A stretch of 64,000 bases of DNA, from positions 1,922,001 to 1,986,000 of the forward strand of contig NZ_CP083723.1 in assembly GCF_020150815.1 (NCBI RefSeq), read 5' to 3'. A model generated the notes under the pieces. It was not told the DNA's origin and searched no databases. It worked only from the letters and a program-made list of their open reading frames with translations. Both the position numbers and the translations under genes were made by a program. The stretch's first letter is position 1. Each line of letters begins with the position of its first letter. Positions 8,886 through 17,716 of this stretch are shown here, piece after piece. Source of the stretch: Haloprofundus salilacus (GTDB lineage: Archaea; Halobacteriota; Halobacteria; Halobacteriales; Haloferacaceae).

Positions 8886-8981
8886 GTGCGACAACGAGTC
8901 TCGTGGCGGCCGTGGGGTCAAAAACACCCTGAATCGACAAGCCCACGTCCGTTGCGTCTGCGCAGTCATTATTTACACGAA

Positions 8982-9296
8982 ATGCTCGGAACCCTCAGTG
9001 TCGGTCGCAAGGCGGCGAAGTACGGCTACAAAAAGTACGGCGTCCCCGGTGCCGTTGTCGCCGGAGGTGCCGCCGCCGGCGGCGTCTACGTCGCCAAGAA
9101 GTCGCTCAAATCGAAGTTCGGTGGCGAGGCCGCGACTCTCGACGAGGCGGCGAGCGGTGGCGCGAACGCAGACGCCGACGACTCGGCGGAGACCGACGCC
9201 GCCGAACGCGAGGACGTGGACAGACACGAAGATGTCGACGAGAACGAGGTCGACGACTCGCGCGACGCAGGTGCGAACGGCTCGGACGAGACGTAA
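8982..9296 (+). CDS. Small haloarchaeal protein with Gly/Ala-rich membrane segment and acidic tail
   Basis: A protein of 104 residues starting MLGTLSVGRKAAKYGYKKYG. A short Gly/Ala/Val-rich segment at about 21-37 (GAVVAGGAAAGGVYVA) may insert in the membrane. It is followed by a basic KKSLKSKFG and a tail from about residue 50 that is nearly all Asp, Glu, Ala and Asn. Start 8982 is chosen because the residues encoded upstream are basic and unlike the protein. No function is recognised. Confidence 0.65.
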   Translation: MLGTLSVGRKAAKYGYKKYGVPGAVVAGGAAAGGVYVAKKSLKSKFGGEAATLDEAASGGANADADDSAETDAAEREDVDRHEDVDENEVDDSRDAGANGSDET

Positions 9297-9379
9297 GCGG
9301 ACGAATTGATGCAGACGGTGAAACTCGGCAGCGTCAAACCTACCCCAACGAATACTATTCTCCGCGTGGCGTATTTTGT

Positions 9380-9721
9380 GTGACGGATTACACACTGCAC
9401 GAACCTACGATTCGCGGCGCAACCAAGGACGCGCCGAACCGCGCGCTCTCTGAGGAGGACTTCGCCACCGACGACCTCGCCGATCTCGACGACCACTACC
9501 TGTTGTCGACGTCCGGCATCCCGCCGGAGTCGTTCGAGGACCTCTACCTCCCGGTCGTCCACCTCGACCAGCGATTGAGCCTCCCGCTGCTCAGACAGGC
9601 GCTCAACGACGTGGAGACGTTGGACGACATCGACGCCGAGACGAAAACAGAGACGATAAACCTGCTCCACGACCTCGGCGAGTGTTTCCCGAACGATAGT
9701 CTGCGAAACGACGACCAGTAG
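9380..9721 (+). CDS. Haloarchaeal conserved-type hypothetical protein
   Basis: A protein of 113 residues from GTG 9380, strongly acidic and without membrane segments. It contains EEDFATDDLADLDDHYLLSTSGIPPESFEDLYLPVV and an LDDIDAETKTETINLLHDLGE helix. The upstream AATACTATTCTCCGCG (around 9350-9365) may hold its promoter. The composition is that of a genuine haloarchaeal soluble protein, but I recognise no domain. Confidence 0.7.
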   Translation: MTDYTLHEPTIRGATKDAPNRALSEEDFATDDLADLDDHYLLSTSGIPPESFEDLYLPVVHLDQRLSLPLLRQALNDVETLDDIDAETKTETINLLHDLGECFPNDSLRNDDQ

Positions 9722-9744
9722 CGTCGACGGTCGCCCGAACTCGA

Positions 9745-9930
9745 CTACTCGGGTTGGGGTCGTTCCTGTTCTCGCCGCGCGCTCCGGTCGCTGTCCAAGA
9801 CCAGACCGAGCGTCAGGAAGGCGCTGCCGAGGGCGACCCAGACGGGTGTCGAACCGGTGTCGCCGACGACACCCATGTACGTCCCGATGCTGAGAAACGC
9901 GATGCCGAGGACCAAAAACGCAACGTGCAT
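9745..9930 (-). CDS. Small two-span membrane protein
   Basis: A protein of 61 residues starting MHVAFLVLGIAFLSIGTYMGVV. Two hydrophobic segments (about 2-20 and 28-46) are followed by a charged tail DSDRSARREQERPQPE. ATG 9930 is preferred; ATG 9945 adds MRNAT. It converges on the preceding plus-strand gene with a 23-nt gap. Function is unknown. Confidence 0.6.
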   Translation of the reverse strand: MHVAFLVLGIAFLSIGTYMGVVGDTGSTPVWVALGSAFLTLGLVLDSDRSARREQERPQPE

Positions 9931-10019
9931 GGTAGCATTTCGCACGATGTCGTGATAAAACTACGCCCGAGACTCTCTCTGTGAGTGATGGGTTCGTGTG
10001 TTCTCTCACTTCCGTTCGG

Positions 10020-10153
10020 TCGTGGCGGAAACACCGTCGTTCCGCTTCGCTCCACGACGAGCTTTAGACCTCCTTCGCTCAGTCGTGTCTAAAGCACCCT
10101 GACTTCGCGCTGCTCGTCACGAGTTTCGCCCACTAATCGTGGCGGAAACACCG
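10020..10153. repeat. 17-bp direct repeat of the purNH 3' end
   Basis: TCGTGGCGGAAACACCG occurs at 10137-10153, where it encodes the last residues of PurNH (RCFRHD on the minus strand), and again exactly at 10020-10036, 117 bp further downstream. The interval holds a 9-bp inverted repeat. The arrangement resembles a gene-end attachment site duplicated by integration, or simply a partial duplication. Confidence 0.6.
10061..10095 (-). terminator. Inverted repeat downstream of purNH
   Basis: GCTTTAGAC (10061-10069) and GTCTAAAGC (10087-10095) are perfect 9-bp arms around a 17-nt loop. The element lies about 40 nt past the purNH stop codon and may end that transcript. No T-tract follows, so a terminator role is only suggested. 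Confidence 0.35.
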
Positions 10154-11716
10154 CTGCCCGGTGAACACCATCACCATGTCGTGCTCGTCGGCGGCGGCAA
10201 CGACGTCGTCGTCGTTGACGGAGCCGCCGGGCTGAATCACGGCGTCGATACCTGCTTTCGCTGCTTCCTCGATGCCGTCGGGGAACGGGAAGAACGCGTC
10301 GGAGGCCATCACCGCGCCGTCGGCGGATTTGCCCTCGGCGTGCTCGTCGGCTTTCATCGCCGCCAGCCGAACGGCGTCGACGCGACTCACTTGACCCATG
10401 CCGACGCCGACCGTCTCTGTGCCGTCGGCAAAGAGGATGCCGTTCGACTTGACGTGCTTCAGCACCTTCCACGCGAACAGCATCGTCTCCAGTTGCTCGT
10501 CGGTCGGTTCGCGCTCGGTGACGACTTCGAGGTCGTCGACGGTCGGCGACCAGAGGTCGCGCTCCTGGACGAGTCGGCCGCCGACGATGGGTTTCTCGGT
10601 GAAGTGCTCCGTCACCTCGCCGAGTTCGCCGACATCCAACACCCGGAGGTTCTTCTTCTCGGTCAGCACCGAGAGCGCGTCGTCGGTGTAACCGGGCGCG
10701 ACGACGACCTCCTTGAACGAGTCGACGGCGAGTTCGGCCGTCTCGGCGTCGCACTCGCGGTTGAGGGCGACGATACCCCCGAAGGCGCTCATCGGATCCG
10801 TCGACAGCGCCTTCTCGTACGCCGCCACAAGCGTGTCGGCGGTGGCGCAACCGGCAGGGTTCGTGTGCTTGATGACCGCGGCGGCGGGTTCGTCGAACTC
10901 CTTGATGAGGTTGAGCGCGCCGTCGGCGTCGTTGTAGTTATTGTACGATAGCGCCTTCGCGCCATCGTTCAACTGCGGCGCGCTGACGACGTTCGCCTCC
11001 TCGCAGGCGTCGTCGACGTAGACGGCGGCGTCCTGGTGGGGGTTCTCGCCGTAGCGCAAGGTGTCGCCGCGGCGTTCGGAGACGACCCGCCGGGCGGGGA
11101 GGTCGCCTCCCTCGTCGCCCTCGATGGAGACGCGACCCGACTCCGAGTCGACGGTCACACGGTCCTCGGCGAACCACCGAACTGCGCGGGGGTAGGCGGC
11201 GAACTCGGCGTCGTAGAGCACGCGCTCTTTCAGCGACGCCTCGTCGTCGTCCTCGAAGACGGGAACCGCCTCCTGCGTGACGATGGGACCGGCGTCGACC
11301 TCCTCGGTGACCACGTGGACCGTGCAACCGGTCGTGCGGACATCAGACTCTAGAACCTGCTCGTGGGCGTCGTTGCCGGGGAACGACGGCAGCAAGGACG
11401 GATGAACGTTCAGCGTCGTCGGCGCGGCGTCGAGAAACTCGTTCGTGAGCACGCGCATGTAGCCGTCGAGGCAGACAAGGTCGAACTCGTACTCTTCGAG
11501 CGCGTCGAGGATACGCCGCTCGTGAGACTCGCGGGATTCGTCTGCCTCGCGTTCGACGCTCTCGGTCGGGATGCCGCGCTCGGCGGCCGCGTCGAGCACC
11601 GGCGCGTCGTCGTGGTTCGACAGCACGACGCTCAACTCCGCACCACCGGGTGCCGCGTCGGCGATATGCCGAAGGTTCCGTCCACGATTACTCGCCAAAC
11701 CCGCAATCCGTAGCAT
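10133..11716 (-). CDS. purNH: PurN-PurH type fusion: GAR/AICAR formyltransferase
   Basis: A protein of 527 residues. Residues 1 to about 190 are a formyltransferase of PurN type: [37 protein letters not shown] and [18 protein letters not shown], with the HxSLLPxxxG signature. Residues from about 205 on are the AICAR transformylase half of Pur[39 protein letters not shown] and a C-terminal [13 protein letters not shown]. The MGS-like IMP cyclohydrolase domain that precedes this half in bacterial PurH is absent, so another enzyme (PurO in many archaea) must close the ring. Start 11716 fits the PurN N-terminus. It is divergent from purB with a 169-nt shared upstream region. Confidence 0.93.
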   Translation of the reverse strand: MLRIAGLASNRGRNLRHIADAAPGGAELSVVLSNHDDAPVLDAAAERGIPTESVEREADESRESHERRILDALEEYEFDLVCLDGYMRVLTNEFLDAAPTTLNVHPSLLPSFPGNDAHEQVLESDVRTTGCTVHVVTEEVDAGPIVTQEAVPVFEDDDEASLKERVLYDAEFAAYPRAVRWFAEDRVTVDSESGRVSIEGDEGGDLPARRVVSERRGDTLRYGENPHQDAAVYVDDACEEANVVSAPQLNDGAKALSYNNYNDADGALNLIKEFDEPAAAVIKHTNPAGCATADTLVAAYEKALSTDPMSAFGGIVALNRECDAETAELAVDSFKEVVVAPGYTDDALSVLTEKKNLRVLDVGELGEVTEHFTEKPIVGGRLVQERDLWSPTVDDLEVVTEREPTDEQLETMLFAWKVLKHVKSNGILFADGTETVGVGMGQVSRVDAVRLAAMKADEHAEGKSADGAVMASDAFFPFPDGIEEAAKAGIDAVIQPGGSVNDDDVVAAADEHDMVMVFTGQRCFRHD

Positions 11717-11885
11717 ACGAGAGACGCCCACCGCCGTGGGAAAAACAGTTGCGGTCCGTCGAGCGATATTATGCAAGTAGTTGTATAGAAAAGGTGAATG
11801 CTGAGGCGACAAGCCGACACAGTATGCACACAAGTGGATTTCACTCATCGACACGCTTTTGCCGCGTCCGCGGGCACTCCCGAGC

Positions 11886-13304
11886 ATGACAGACCTCTCT
11901 CGGAACGACCCGCTGTCGGCCGTGTCGCCGGTCGACGGTCGGTACGCGCGCCGAACGACGCCGCTGGTCCCCTACGCCAGCGAGTCGGCGCTGATGCGCG
12001 CCCGCGTCCGCGTCGAAGCCGAGTACCTCGTCGCGCTCGCCGACCTCGACGCGACGCCGCTCTCGCTCGACGCCGCAGAACGCGCCGCCCTCGGCGACTG
12101 CTACGAGTCGTTCGACGGCGACGACGCGTGCCTTGTCAAGCGCCTCGAAACCGAGGGAACCGAGGAGTACGCGGCGACGAACCACGACGTGAAAGCCGTC
12201 GAGTACTTCCTGCGGATTCATCTCGGCGAATCCTCGAAGGTCGACGACGCCGAACGGCTTCACCCGTGGATTCACTTCGGCCTGACGAGCGAGGATGTGA
12301 ACAACCTCGCCCAGCGCCTGCTCGTCAAACCCGCCGTCGACGACGTGTTGCTCCCGGCGCTCGCCGACGTTCGCGACGAACTCACGGCGCTGGCGCGGGA
12401 CCACCGCGCGACGCCGATGCTCGCGCGGACCCACGGCCAACCCGCGACGCCGACGACGTTCGGCAAGGAGATGGCCGTCGTCGCCGCCCGCCTCGGTCGG
12501 CAGATGGGCCGCATCCGGGAAGCGAACGACGCGCTCTCGGGCAAGTTGGCCGGCGCGTCGGGGACTTACGCCGCCCACGTCGCCGCCTACCCCGACGTTG
12601 ACTGGCGCGCGTTCTCCGAGTCGTTCGTCGAGTCGCTGGGCCTCTGCCACACCGCGCTGACGACGCAGGTCAACCCGTGCGACGACCTTTCTACCCTTTT
12701 CGACGCGCTCCGCGGCGCGAACAACGTGCTGCTCGATTTGGACCGCGACGTGTGGCTCTACGTCTCGGACCGCTACCTCGGCCAGCGAACCGTCGAGGGC
12801 GAGACGGGGTCGTCGACGATGCCGCACAAGGTCAACCCCATCGACTTCGAGAACAGCGAGGGCAACCTCTCGAAGGCGAACTCGGATCTGACGTTCCTCG
12901 CTGACTACGTCACCACTTCGCGCCTCCAGCGCGACCTCTCGGATTCGACGGTCAAACGAAATATCGGCGCGGCGTTCGCGCACTGTCTCATTGGCTACCG
13001 GAAGACGGAGACGGGACTCGGCAAGGTCGTCCCGAACGAGCACGTGATGCGCGAGGAACTGGAGGCGACGCCCGAAATCATCGGCGAGGCCGTCCAGACT
13101 ATCCTCCGGCGCGAGGGCGACACCGAGGCGTACGAGCGCGTGAAGGAACTCACCCGCGGCCGCGACGTGACCATCGAGGAGTTCCGCGCGCTGTTCGACG
13201 AACTCGACGTCTCTCCGCAGGTTCGCGACGAACTGCGTTCGCTCTCACCCGCCGGATACACCGGCGTCGCGGACGAACTCGTCGGCGAACTGGACGGGGA
13301 CTGA
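11886..13304 (+). CDS. purB: Adenylosuccinate lyase
   Basis: A fumarase/aspartase-superfamily enzyme of 472 residues that cleaves SAICAR and adenylosuccinate in purine synthesis. It begins with LSAVSPVDGRYARRTTPL. The signatures are present: HFGLTSEDVNNLA, ARTHGQPATPTTFGKEM and the GSSTMPHKVNPIDFENSEGN loop with the catalytic Ser. ATG 11886 is preceded by a region shared with purNH, so the two purine genes are probably co-regulated divergently. Confidence 0.97.
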   Translation: MTDLSRNDPLSAVSPVDGRYARRTTPLVPYASESALMRARVRVEAEYLVALADLDATPLSLDAAERAALGDCYESFDGDDACLVKRLETEGTEEYAATNHDVKAVEYFLRIHLGESSKVDDAERLHPWIHFGLTSEDVNNLAQRLLVKPAVDDVLLPALADVRDELTALARDHRATPMLARTHGQPATPTTFGKEMAVVAARLGRQMGRIREANDALSGKLAGASGTYAAHVAAYPDVDWRAFSESFVESLGLCHTALTTQVNPCDDLSTLFDALRGANNVLLDLDRDVWLYVSDRYLGQRTVEGETGSSTMPHKVNPIDFENSEGNLSKANSDLTFLADYVTTSRLQRDLSDSTVKRNIGAAFAHCLIGYRKTETGLGKVVPNEHVMREELEATPEIIGEAVQTILRREGDTEAYERVKELTRGRDVTIEEFRALFDELDVSPQVRDELRSLSPAGYTGVADELVGELDGD

Positions 13305-13345
13305 GGAAGGGGAGCGTCGCCGGGTCGCCGTCCGCGACGCGGAGA

Positions 13346-13357
13346 AGATATTTATCC
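13346..13357 (+). promoter_or_regulatory. TATA element of the 13378 zinc-ribbon gene
   Basis: AGATATTTATCC lies about 25-28 nt before ATG 13378. This is the spacing expected when transcription starts at or within a base or two of the start codon (leaderless mRNA). Confidence 0.55.
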
Positions 13358-13377
13358 TGTCACGAAAACTGACGGAT

Positions 13378-13605
13378 ATGGTCTCCGACCACAGCCCATC
13401 CAGTGCACAGACCCACGGCGGGTGCGAGAAGTGCGGCCACGACGAAGCGACGACGGACTCGATCTCGACGACCGGCAGCGGTCTCTCGAAGTTCTTCGAT
13501 ATCCAGAACAGGAAGTTCACGGTCGTCTCGTGTACGAACTGTGGATACTCCGAACTCTACCGCGGGCAGTCGAGCGGCAACGTCGTCGACATCTTCCTCG
13601 GTTGA
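13378..13605 (+). CDS. Small zinc-ribbon nucleic-acid-binding type protein
   Basis: A protein of 75 residues with two Cys pairs: CEKC near residue 16 and CTNC near residue 53, in the pattern of the small Zn-ribbon family grouped as COG3478. The stretch between them (SKFFDIQNRKFTVVSC) and the following GYSELYRG are typical of that group. A TATA-like element sits about 26 nt upstream. It is the first of three small Zn-binding proteins within 1 kb. Targets are unknown. Confidence 0.8.
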   Translation: MVSDHSPSSAQTHGGCEKCGHDEATTDSISTTGSGLSKFFDIQNRKFTVVSCTNCGYSELYRGQSSGNVVDIFLG

Positions 13606-13795
13606 GACGCCCCGACTCTCCCGAGACGAATACTGATTTTTTACGCTCACAGCGGCGACTAATCGCTGACCGTTCTCGATGGATTCGAGGAGGTGCTACC
13701 GCGCGTTTCGGAGAGTCGCTCAAAAGCGTAATCGGAGGGCCGCCGTCTAGGTCTCTGGCATCGAAGACGTCGAGTTCGCCTCTGCGAAGACGGCG

Positions 13796-13945
13796 CTAGG
13801 AACTGTGTCCTTTGACCTGTACCTCTACAAACGAGTCGTTACCACAGACCCGACACTCTTCGGGAGCTTGATAGCGTGCGTACACGACCGAACACATCTC
13901 ACACGCGTGGAGCGGCCGGCCGAGCTGATTGTATTGGTCCGACAT
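13796..13945 (-). CDS. 49-residue zinc-finger microprotein
   Basis: An ATG at 13945 opens a 50-codon frame ending at TAG 13796-13798. The product contains two Cys pairs, CEMC (residues 15-18) and CRVCG (31-35), separated by VVYARYQAPEE, followed by a hydrophilic tail. This is the layout of the small two-CxxC zinc-finger proteins common in haloarchaea (rubrerythrin-like or CPxCG type). The paired motifs in a compact frame argue against chance, although the protein is very short. Confidence 0.6.
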   Translation of the reverse strand: MSDQYNQLGRPLHACEMCSVVYARYQAPEECRVCGNDSFVEVQVKGHSS

Positions 13946-14146
13946 AGTACGGAGTACGGTCCGGTTATCCAAAAGCGTCGCCGAAAATCAGCAGGACTCG
14001 GCGGAGAATCGGGCGACAAACGTGGCGTTTCTGTTCGGCCCGAGGGTTCAGTTCGTCCGAATCCGCTGGCCGGTGTCCGTCCGACTGTGTCGACCCGCGG
14101 CCCGACAAACGCTTATCTCTCTCGCCCTCCTCTGCGGAGAGAACTC

Positions 14147-14326
14147 ATGGGAATCTTCAACGAGTTGGGGCGACAAGTCGAGCGCTTCAAACAAACCGCG
14201 GAGAACTCAGCCGAGGAGAGCACAGCGTACCAGTGTCGGGCGTGTGATGCACGGTTCCACACGCATCACGACCAGTGTCCGGAGTGCGGATCGGAGCAGG
14301 TCGAATCGACAACGACTGGGGAGTAA
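14147..14326 (+). CDS. Small zinc-ribbon protein with N-terminal amphipathic helix
   Basis: A protein of 59 residues. Residues 1-25 (MGIFNELGRQVERFKQTAEN) should form a helix, followed by CRAC and CPECG pairs at about 30-33 and 44-48. An ATG inside a longer open frame was chosen because a TATA-like CGCTTATCTC lies about 33 nt upstream and the upstream codons do not encode a haloarchaeal-looking protein. It resembles the haloarchaeal small CPxCG zinc-finger proteins. Function is unknown. Confidence 0.72.
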   Translation: MGIFNELGRQVERFKQTAENSAEESTAYQCRACDARFHTHHDQCPECGSEQVESTTTGE

Positions 14327-14349
14327 CTAACTGCAATCTCGAACGCTCG

Positions 14350-15489
14350 CTATCTGCCCTCGCCGACCAGTGACCGCAGCGCCTTCGTCACGGCGTCCGC
14401 GGCCGCTCGAACCTCGCTCACCCGGACGTACTCGCGGTCGGCATGGGCGACCGGCCCTTCGTCGTCGGCCAGCACACCGGGCCCAAAGACGACCGTCGGC
14501 GCGGGCGAGAAGTACGACGCCTCCGTCGCGGCCGTAAATGGACGAACGCCTCGCCCGGCGGCGTCGGCGAGCGTCCGCACGAGTTCGTGGTCGGGGTCGG
14601 TCGAGAACGCCTCCAGAAACGGCGTTTCGCGGTCGGCCAGCGCGAACGCGACGCCCACGTCGTCGGGGACGTGCACCCGAACGTGCGCTTCGAGCGCCGC
14701 CCGGTACTCATCGGCCGTCTCCGGCGGGACGCTGCGCCGGTCGACCGTAATCGAACAGTCGTCCGGAACCTGGTTCGTCGCCTCGCCGCCGGAGATGACC
14801 GTCGGCGTCAACGACGGCGCGCCGAGTTGGTCGTGGGTCGGCGGCGACGCCTCCGCCGCTTCGTCGTACGTCCGAATCGCTTCGAGCGCCCCCTCCGCGG
14901 CCGCGACGGCGTTGACCCCCGACGCGGATTCGGCGGCGTGGGCGTTCTCGCCGGAGAGTCGGACGGTGCCCTCGAATCTGCCCTTCGCGGCCGTACAGAC
15001 GTCCAAGCCGGTCGGTTCGCCGACGATGTAGTAGTCGGCGTCGAGGTCGAGCGCGTGCGCGCCGGTCGAGAGGCTCTCCTCATCGGGCGTGACGGCGAGC
15101 GTCACGCTACCTCCGGCGTCGTCGGACTCGTCGGAGTCGCCGACGTCGACTGCGAAGAACCCCGCAAGCAGCGCGGCGAGCGGCCCTTTCGCGTCGCACG
15201 ACCCGCGGCCGCGAATCACCTCGTCGTCGCCGCTGCCCACGCGCTCGTACGCGACGTGCGGCGAGACGGTGTCGATGTGCGTGTTGAGCACGACGCGGGG
15301 TGACCCATCGCCGCGCGAGGCCAGCGTGTTGCCGACATCGTCGACCGTCGCCTCAACGCCCTGTGCTTCGATCGTCTCGACGAGCAACTCGCGCATCGCC
15401 GTCACGTCTTCGTGGGTGTCGACGCGGACCGCCCGGTCGAGGAACGCGACTGGGTCGAACGCCCGCGTCTTCGAACTGCCGCCGCTCAC
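14350..15489 (-). CDS. dapE: M20 peptidase, probable succinyl-diaminopimelate desuccinylase
   Basis: An M20/ArgE/DapE metallohydrolase of 379 residues. Metal and catalytic sites are visible: NTHIDTVSPH (metal His and catalytic Asp), RGRGSCDAKGPLAALLAG (bridging Asp), and TPDEESLSTGAH (Glu-Glu). A dimerisation domain lies in the middle (GENAHAAESASGVNA). M20 enzymes have broad substrates, but this one is the last gene of the dap operon and overlaps dapF by 4 nt. It is therefore taken to cleave N-succinyl-LL-DAP to LL-DAP. Confidence 0.88.
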   Translation of the reverse strand: MSGGSSKTRAFDPVAFLDRAVRVDTHEDVTAMRELLVETIEAQGVEATVDDVGNTLASRGDGSPRVVLNTHIDTVSPHVAYERVGSGDDEVIRGRGSCDAKGPLAALLAGFFAVDVGDSDESDDAGGSVTLAVTPDEESLSTGAHALDLDADYYIVGEPTGLDVCTAAKGRFEGTVRLSGENAHAAESASGVNAVAAAEGALEAIRTYDEAAEASPPTHDQLGAPSLTPTVISGGEATNQVPDDCSITVDRRSVPPETADEYRAALEAHVRVHVPDDVGVAFALADRETPFLEAFSTDPDHELVRTLADAAGRGVRPFTAATEASYFSPAPTVVFGPGVLADDEGPVAHADREYVRVSEVRAAADAVTKALRSLVGEGR

Positions 15490-16388
15490 TGCTCCGGACG
15501 CGCGGCGAGTCGTCCCCCGTACTCAGCTTCCACGGGGCCGCGGAGCGTCGCGCTCCCGCCGTCGGGCACAGTGATTTCGAGATCGCCGCCCGGCGGCGAG
15601 ACGCGAATCAGGTCGTCGCCGTCGACGAGGCCAAGTCGCTTGGCGGCGGCGACGATGGCGACCGCGCCAGTCCCGCAGGAGCGGGTCTCGCCTTCGACGC
15701 CGCGCTCGAAGGTGCGCTGGCTGAAGCCGCCGTCTTCGTCGCGGGACGCGAGCGTCACGTTCGCTCCCTCGGGGAACGCGTCGGCGTGACGGACCGCGGG
15801 CGCGACGGCGTCGAGGTCGACCGCGTCCACGTTATCGACGAACGCGACGGCGTGGGGGACGCCCGTGTTGACCGCGGTGACTTCGAGGCCTTTGACTTCC
15901 TCGGCGACGAGTTTGTCGTCGCGGTCGGCCGCGAGTGGAACGTCTCTCGGCTCGAACGTTGGACGGCCCATCTCAACGGTGATGTCGGCCGAGTCGTCGC
16001 CGCCCGGTTTACCGCGGACGACGGCGCGCTTGGTCCCCGACTGCGTGTCTATCATGAACTCCGAGGCGTCGGTCCGAGCGGCCGCCCACGCCGCCGCGCA
16101 GCGCGCGCCGTTGCCGCACATCGCGGCGAAGGAGCCGTCGGGTTGGACGAGCGTCATCACGATGCGCGGGGGGTGGAAACGGTCTTCGAGCGCCAAGAAG
16201 AGGACGCCGTCGGCGCCGCGTCGGTCGTGTGCGCCGCTCTCGTCGGCGACGCCAGTCTCGCGATGGCAGTGGGCTTCGGCGAACGCGCCTCGGTAGGGGA
16301 CCGGTTCGGTGCCGTCGACGACGACGAAGTCGTTGCCGGTTCCGTGGTACTTTTCGAACGATACGGTGTGGTCGAGTGCTGGGCTCAT
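15486..16388 (-). CDS. dapF: Diaminopimelate epimerase
   Basis: A protein of 300 residues converting LL-DAP to meso-DAP. Both catalytic cysteines are in canonical motifs: FAAMCGNGARCAA at about 90-102 and RSCGTGAVAIVAAA at about 235-249. The N-terminal VSFEKYHGTGNDFVVVDG matches the family. It overlaps lysA (upstream) and dapE (downstream) by 4 nt each, which indicates translational coupling. Confidence 0.96.
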   Translation of the reverse strand: MSPALDHTVSFEKYHGTGNDFVVVDGTEPVPYRGAFAEAHCHRETGVADESGAHDRRGADGVLFLALEDRFHPPRIVMTLVQPDGSFAAMCGNGARCAAAWAAARTDASEFMIDTQSGTKRAVVRGKPGGDDSADITVEMGRPTFEPRDVPLAADRDDKLVAEEVKGLEVTAVNTGVPHAVAFVDNVDAVDLDAVAPAVRHADAFPEGANVTLASRDEDGGFSQRTFERGVEGETRSCGTGAVAIVAAAKRLGLVDGDDLIRVSPPGGDLEITVPDGGSATLRGPVEAEYGGRLAARPEQ

Positions 16389-17716
16389 CGTGATTCTACC
16401 TCCGTGAGGTCCGTCAGGGTCTCGCGCCGCCGGACCAACGCGGCGTCTCCGCCTTCGAGTGCGACCTCCGCGGGTCGCGGTCGTGAGTTGTAGGTGCTCG
16501 CCATCTCGTAGCCGTACGCCCCCGCGTTGCCGACGGCGAGCAGGTCGCCCCGTTCGGGGCGCGGCAGGGGGCGGTTCTCGCAGAACACGTCCGAACTCTC
16601 GCAGATGGGACCGACGACGGTCGAACCGACCGTTCCCCGGGCATCTGCATTGTCGCTAGCGTCTGCGTCGTCGCGGTCGCTGCTTTCGGACGTGAGGTTC
16701 CGAATCGCGTGGTACGCGTCGTACATCGCGGGCCGGAGCAGCGTTGTCATCCCGGCGTCGACGCCGGTGACGACCGTCTCGGGCGTCTCCTTCACCGTGT
16801 TGACTCGCGTGAGGAGCACGCCCGCGTCGGCGACGACGTAGCGGCCGGGCTCGACCGCGAGCGTCGCGTCCAGGTTGCCAAGGGCCTCGCGCGTCGCCTC
16901 CGCGACGGCGGCCAGATCGAGCGCCGGTTCGGTCTCTAGATATGGAACGCCGAAGCCGCCGCCGACGTCGACGAACTCCAAGTCGACGCCGGCAGCCGAA
17001 ACGTCGCGGGCGAGTTCGCCCATCCGGCGGACGAGTTCGCGGTGGTTCGCCAGATCGTCGCCGGAGATACCGCTGCCCGCGTGAGCGTGGATGCCAACGA
17101 GGTCGAACGCCTCGCTCGCGGATTCGACGAGGTCGACGGCACGGTCGTACGGGACGCCGAACTTCGCGTTCGCGCCGGTTTGCACCTTCTCGTGGTGGCC
17201 CGCGCCGACGCCGGGGTTGACGCGGACGCAGAGGCGGCCGTCGAAGCCGCGCTCGCGGAGTCTGTCGGCGGTGTCCGCCGCGCCGACCGTAATCGTGAGT
17301 TCGGGGTACTCGCGCCACGCGTCGACGACGTAGTCGAGGTCCGCGGCGGGTGGGTTGACAGCGGTGTACTGCACTTCGCTACCTGAAAAGCCCGCGCCGA
17401 GCGCCCGGTGTACCTCGCCCGCCGACGCGCATTCGGCGGGGAGCCCGGCGTCGCGGACGGTTTCGAGCACCGCCCGGCCGGTGTGGGCCTTCACCGCGTA
17501 GCGGACCTCGGCGTCGGGGAACGCGTCGCGCAGGCGAGTGCAGTTCTCCGCCACTCGGTCGAGGTCGGTGACGTACAGCGGCGTGCCGTGTTCTTCGGCC
17601 AGGGCTTCGAGGCGGTCGGCGTCCCAGTCGGCGAGTCGCCGGACTGCGGGGTTGTCGCCGCGGTCGCAGGCGTCGCGGTTTTCGTCGAGCGATGCGCCGC
17701 CGTCTGCGTCGCTCAT
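16385..17716 (-). CDS. lysA: Diaminopimelate decarboxylase
   Basis: A PLP-dependent fold-III decarboxylase of 443 residues producing lysine from meso-DAP. The PLP lysine is in VRYAVKAHTGRAVL; the HAHAGSGISG and VDVGGGFGVPY glycine loops follow; GPICESSDVFCENRPLP carries the active-site Cys; and AVGNAGAYGYEMASTYNSRPRPAEV closes the protein. The start at 17716 overlaps the dapD stop. The frame is open far upstream (to 18388) but that part is Arg-rich and antisense-like, covering dapD. A short Ser/Asp-rich insert (SSDRDDADASDNADA) is a haloarchaeal feature. Confidence 0.96.
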   Translation of the reverse strand: MSDADGGASLDENRDACDRGDNPAVRRLADWDADRLEALAEEHGTPLYVTDLDRVAENCTRLRDAFPDAEVRYAVKAHTGRAVLETVRDAGLPAECASAGEVHRALGAGFSGSEVQYTAVNPPAADLDYVVDAWREYPELTITVGAADTADRLRERGFDGRLCVRVNPGVGAGHHEKVQTGANAKFGVPYDRAVDLVESASEAFDLVGIHAHAGSGISGDDLANHRELVRRMGELARDVSAAGVDLEFVDVGGGFGVPYLETEPALDLAAVAEATREALGNLDATLAVEPGRYVVADAGVLLTRVNTVKETPETVVTGVDAGMTTLLRPAMYDAYHAIRNLTSESSDRDDADASDNADARGTVGSTVVGPICESSDVFCENRPLPRPERGDLLAVGNAGAYGYEMASTYNSRPRPAEVALEGGDAALVRRRETLTDLTEVESR

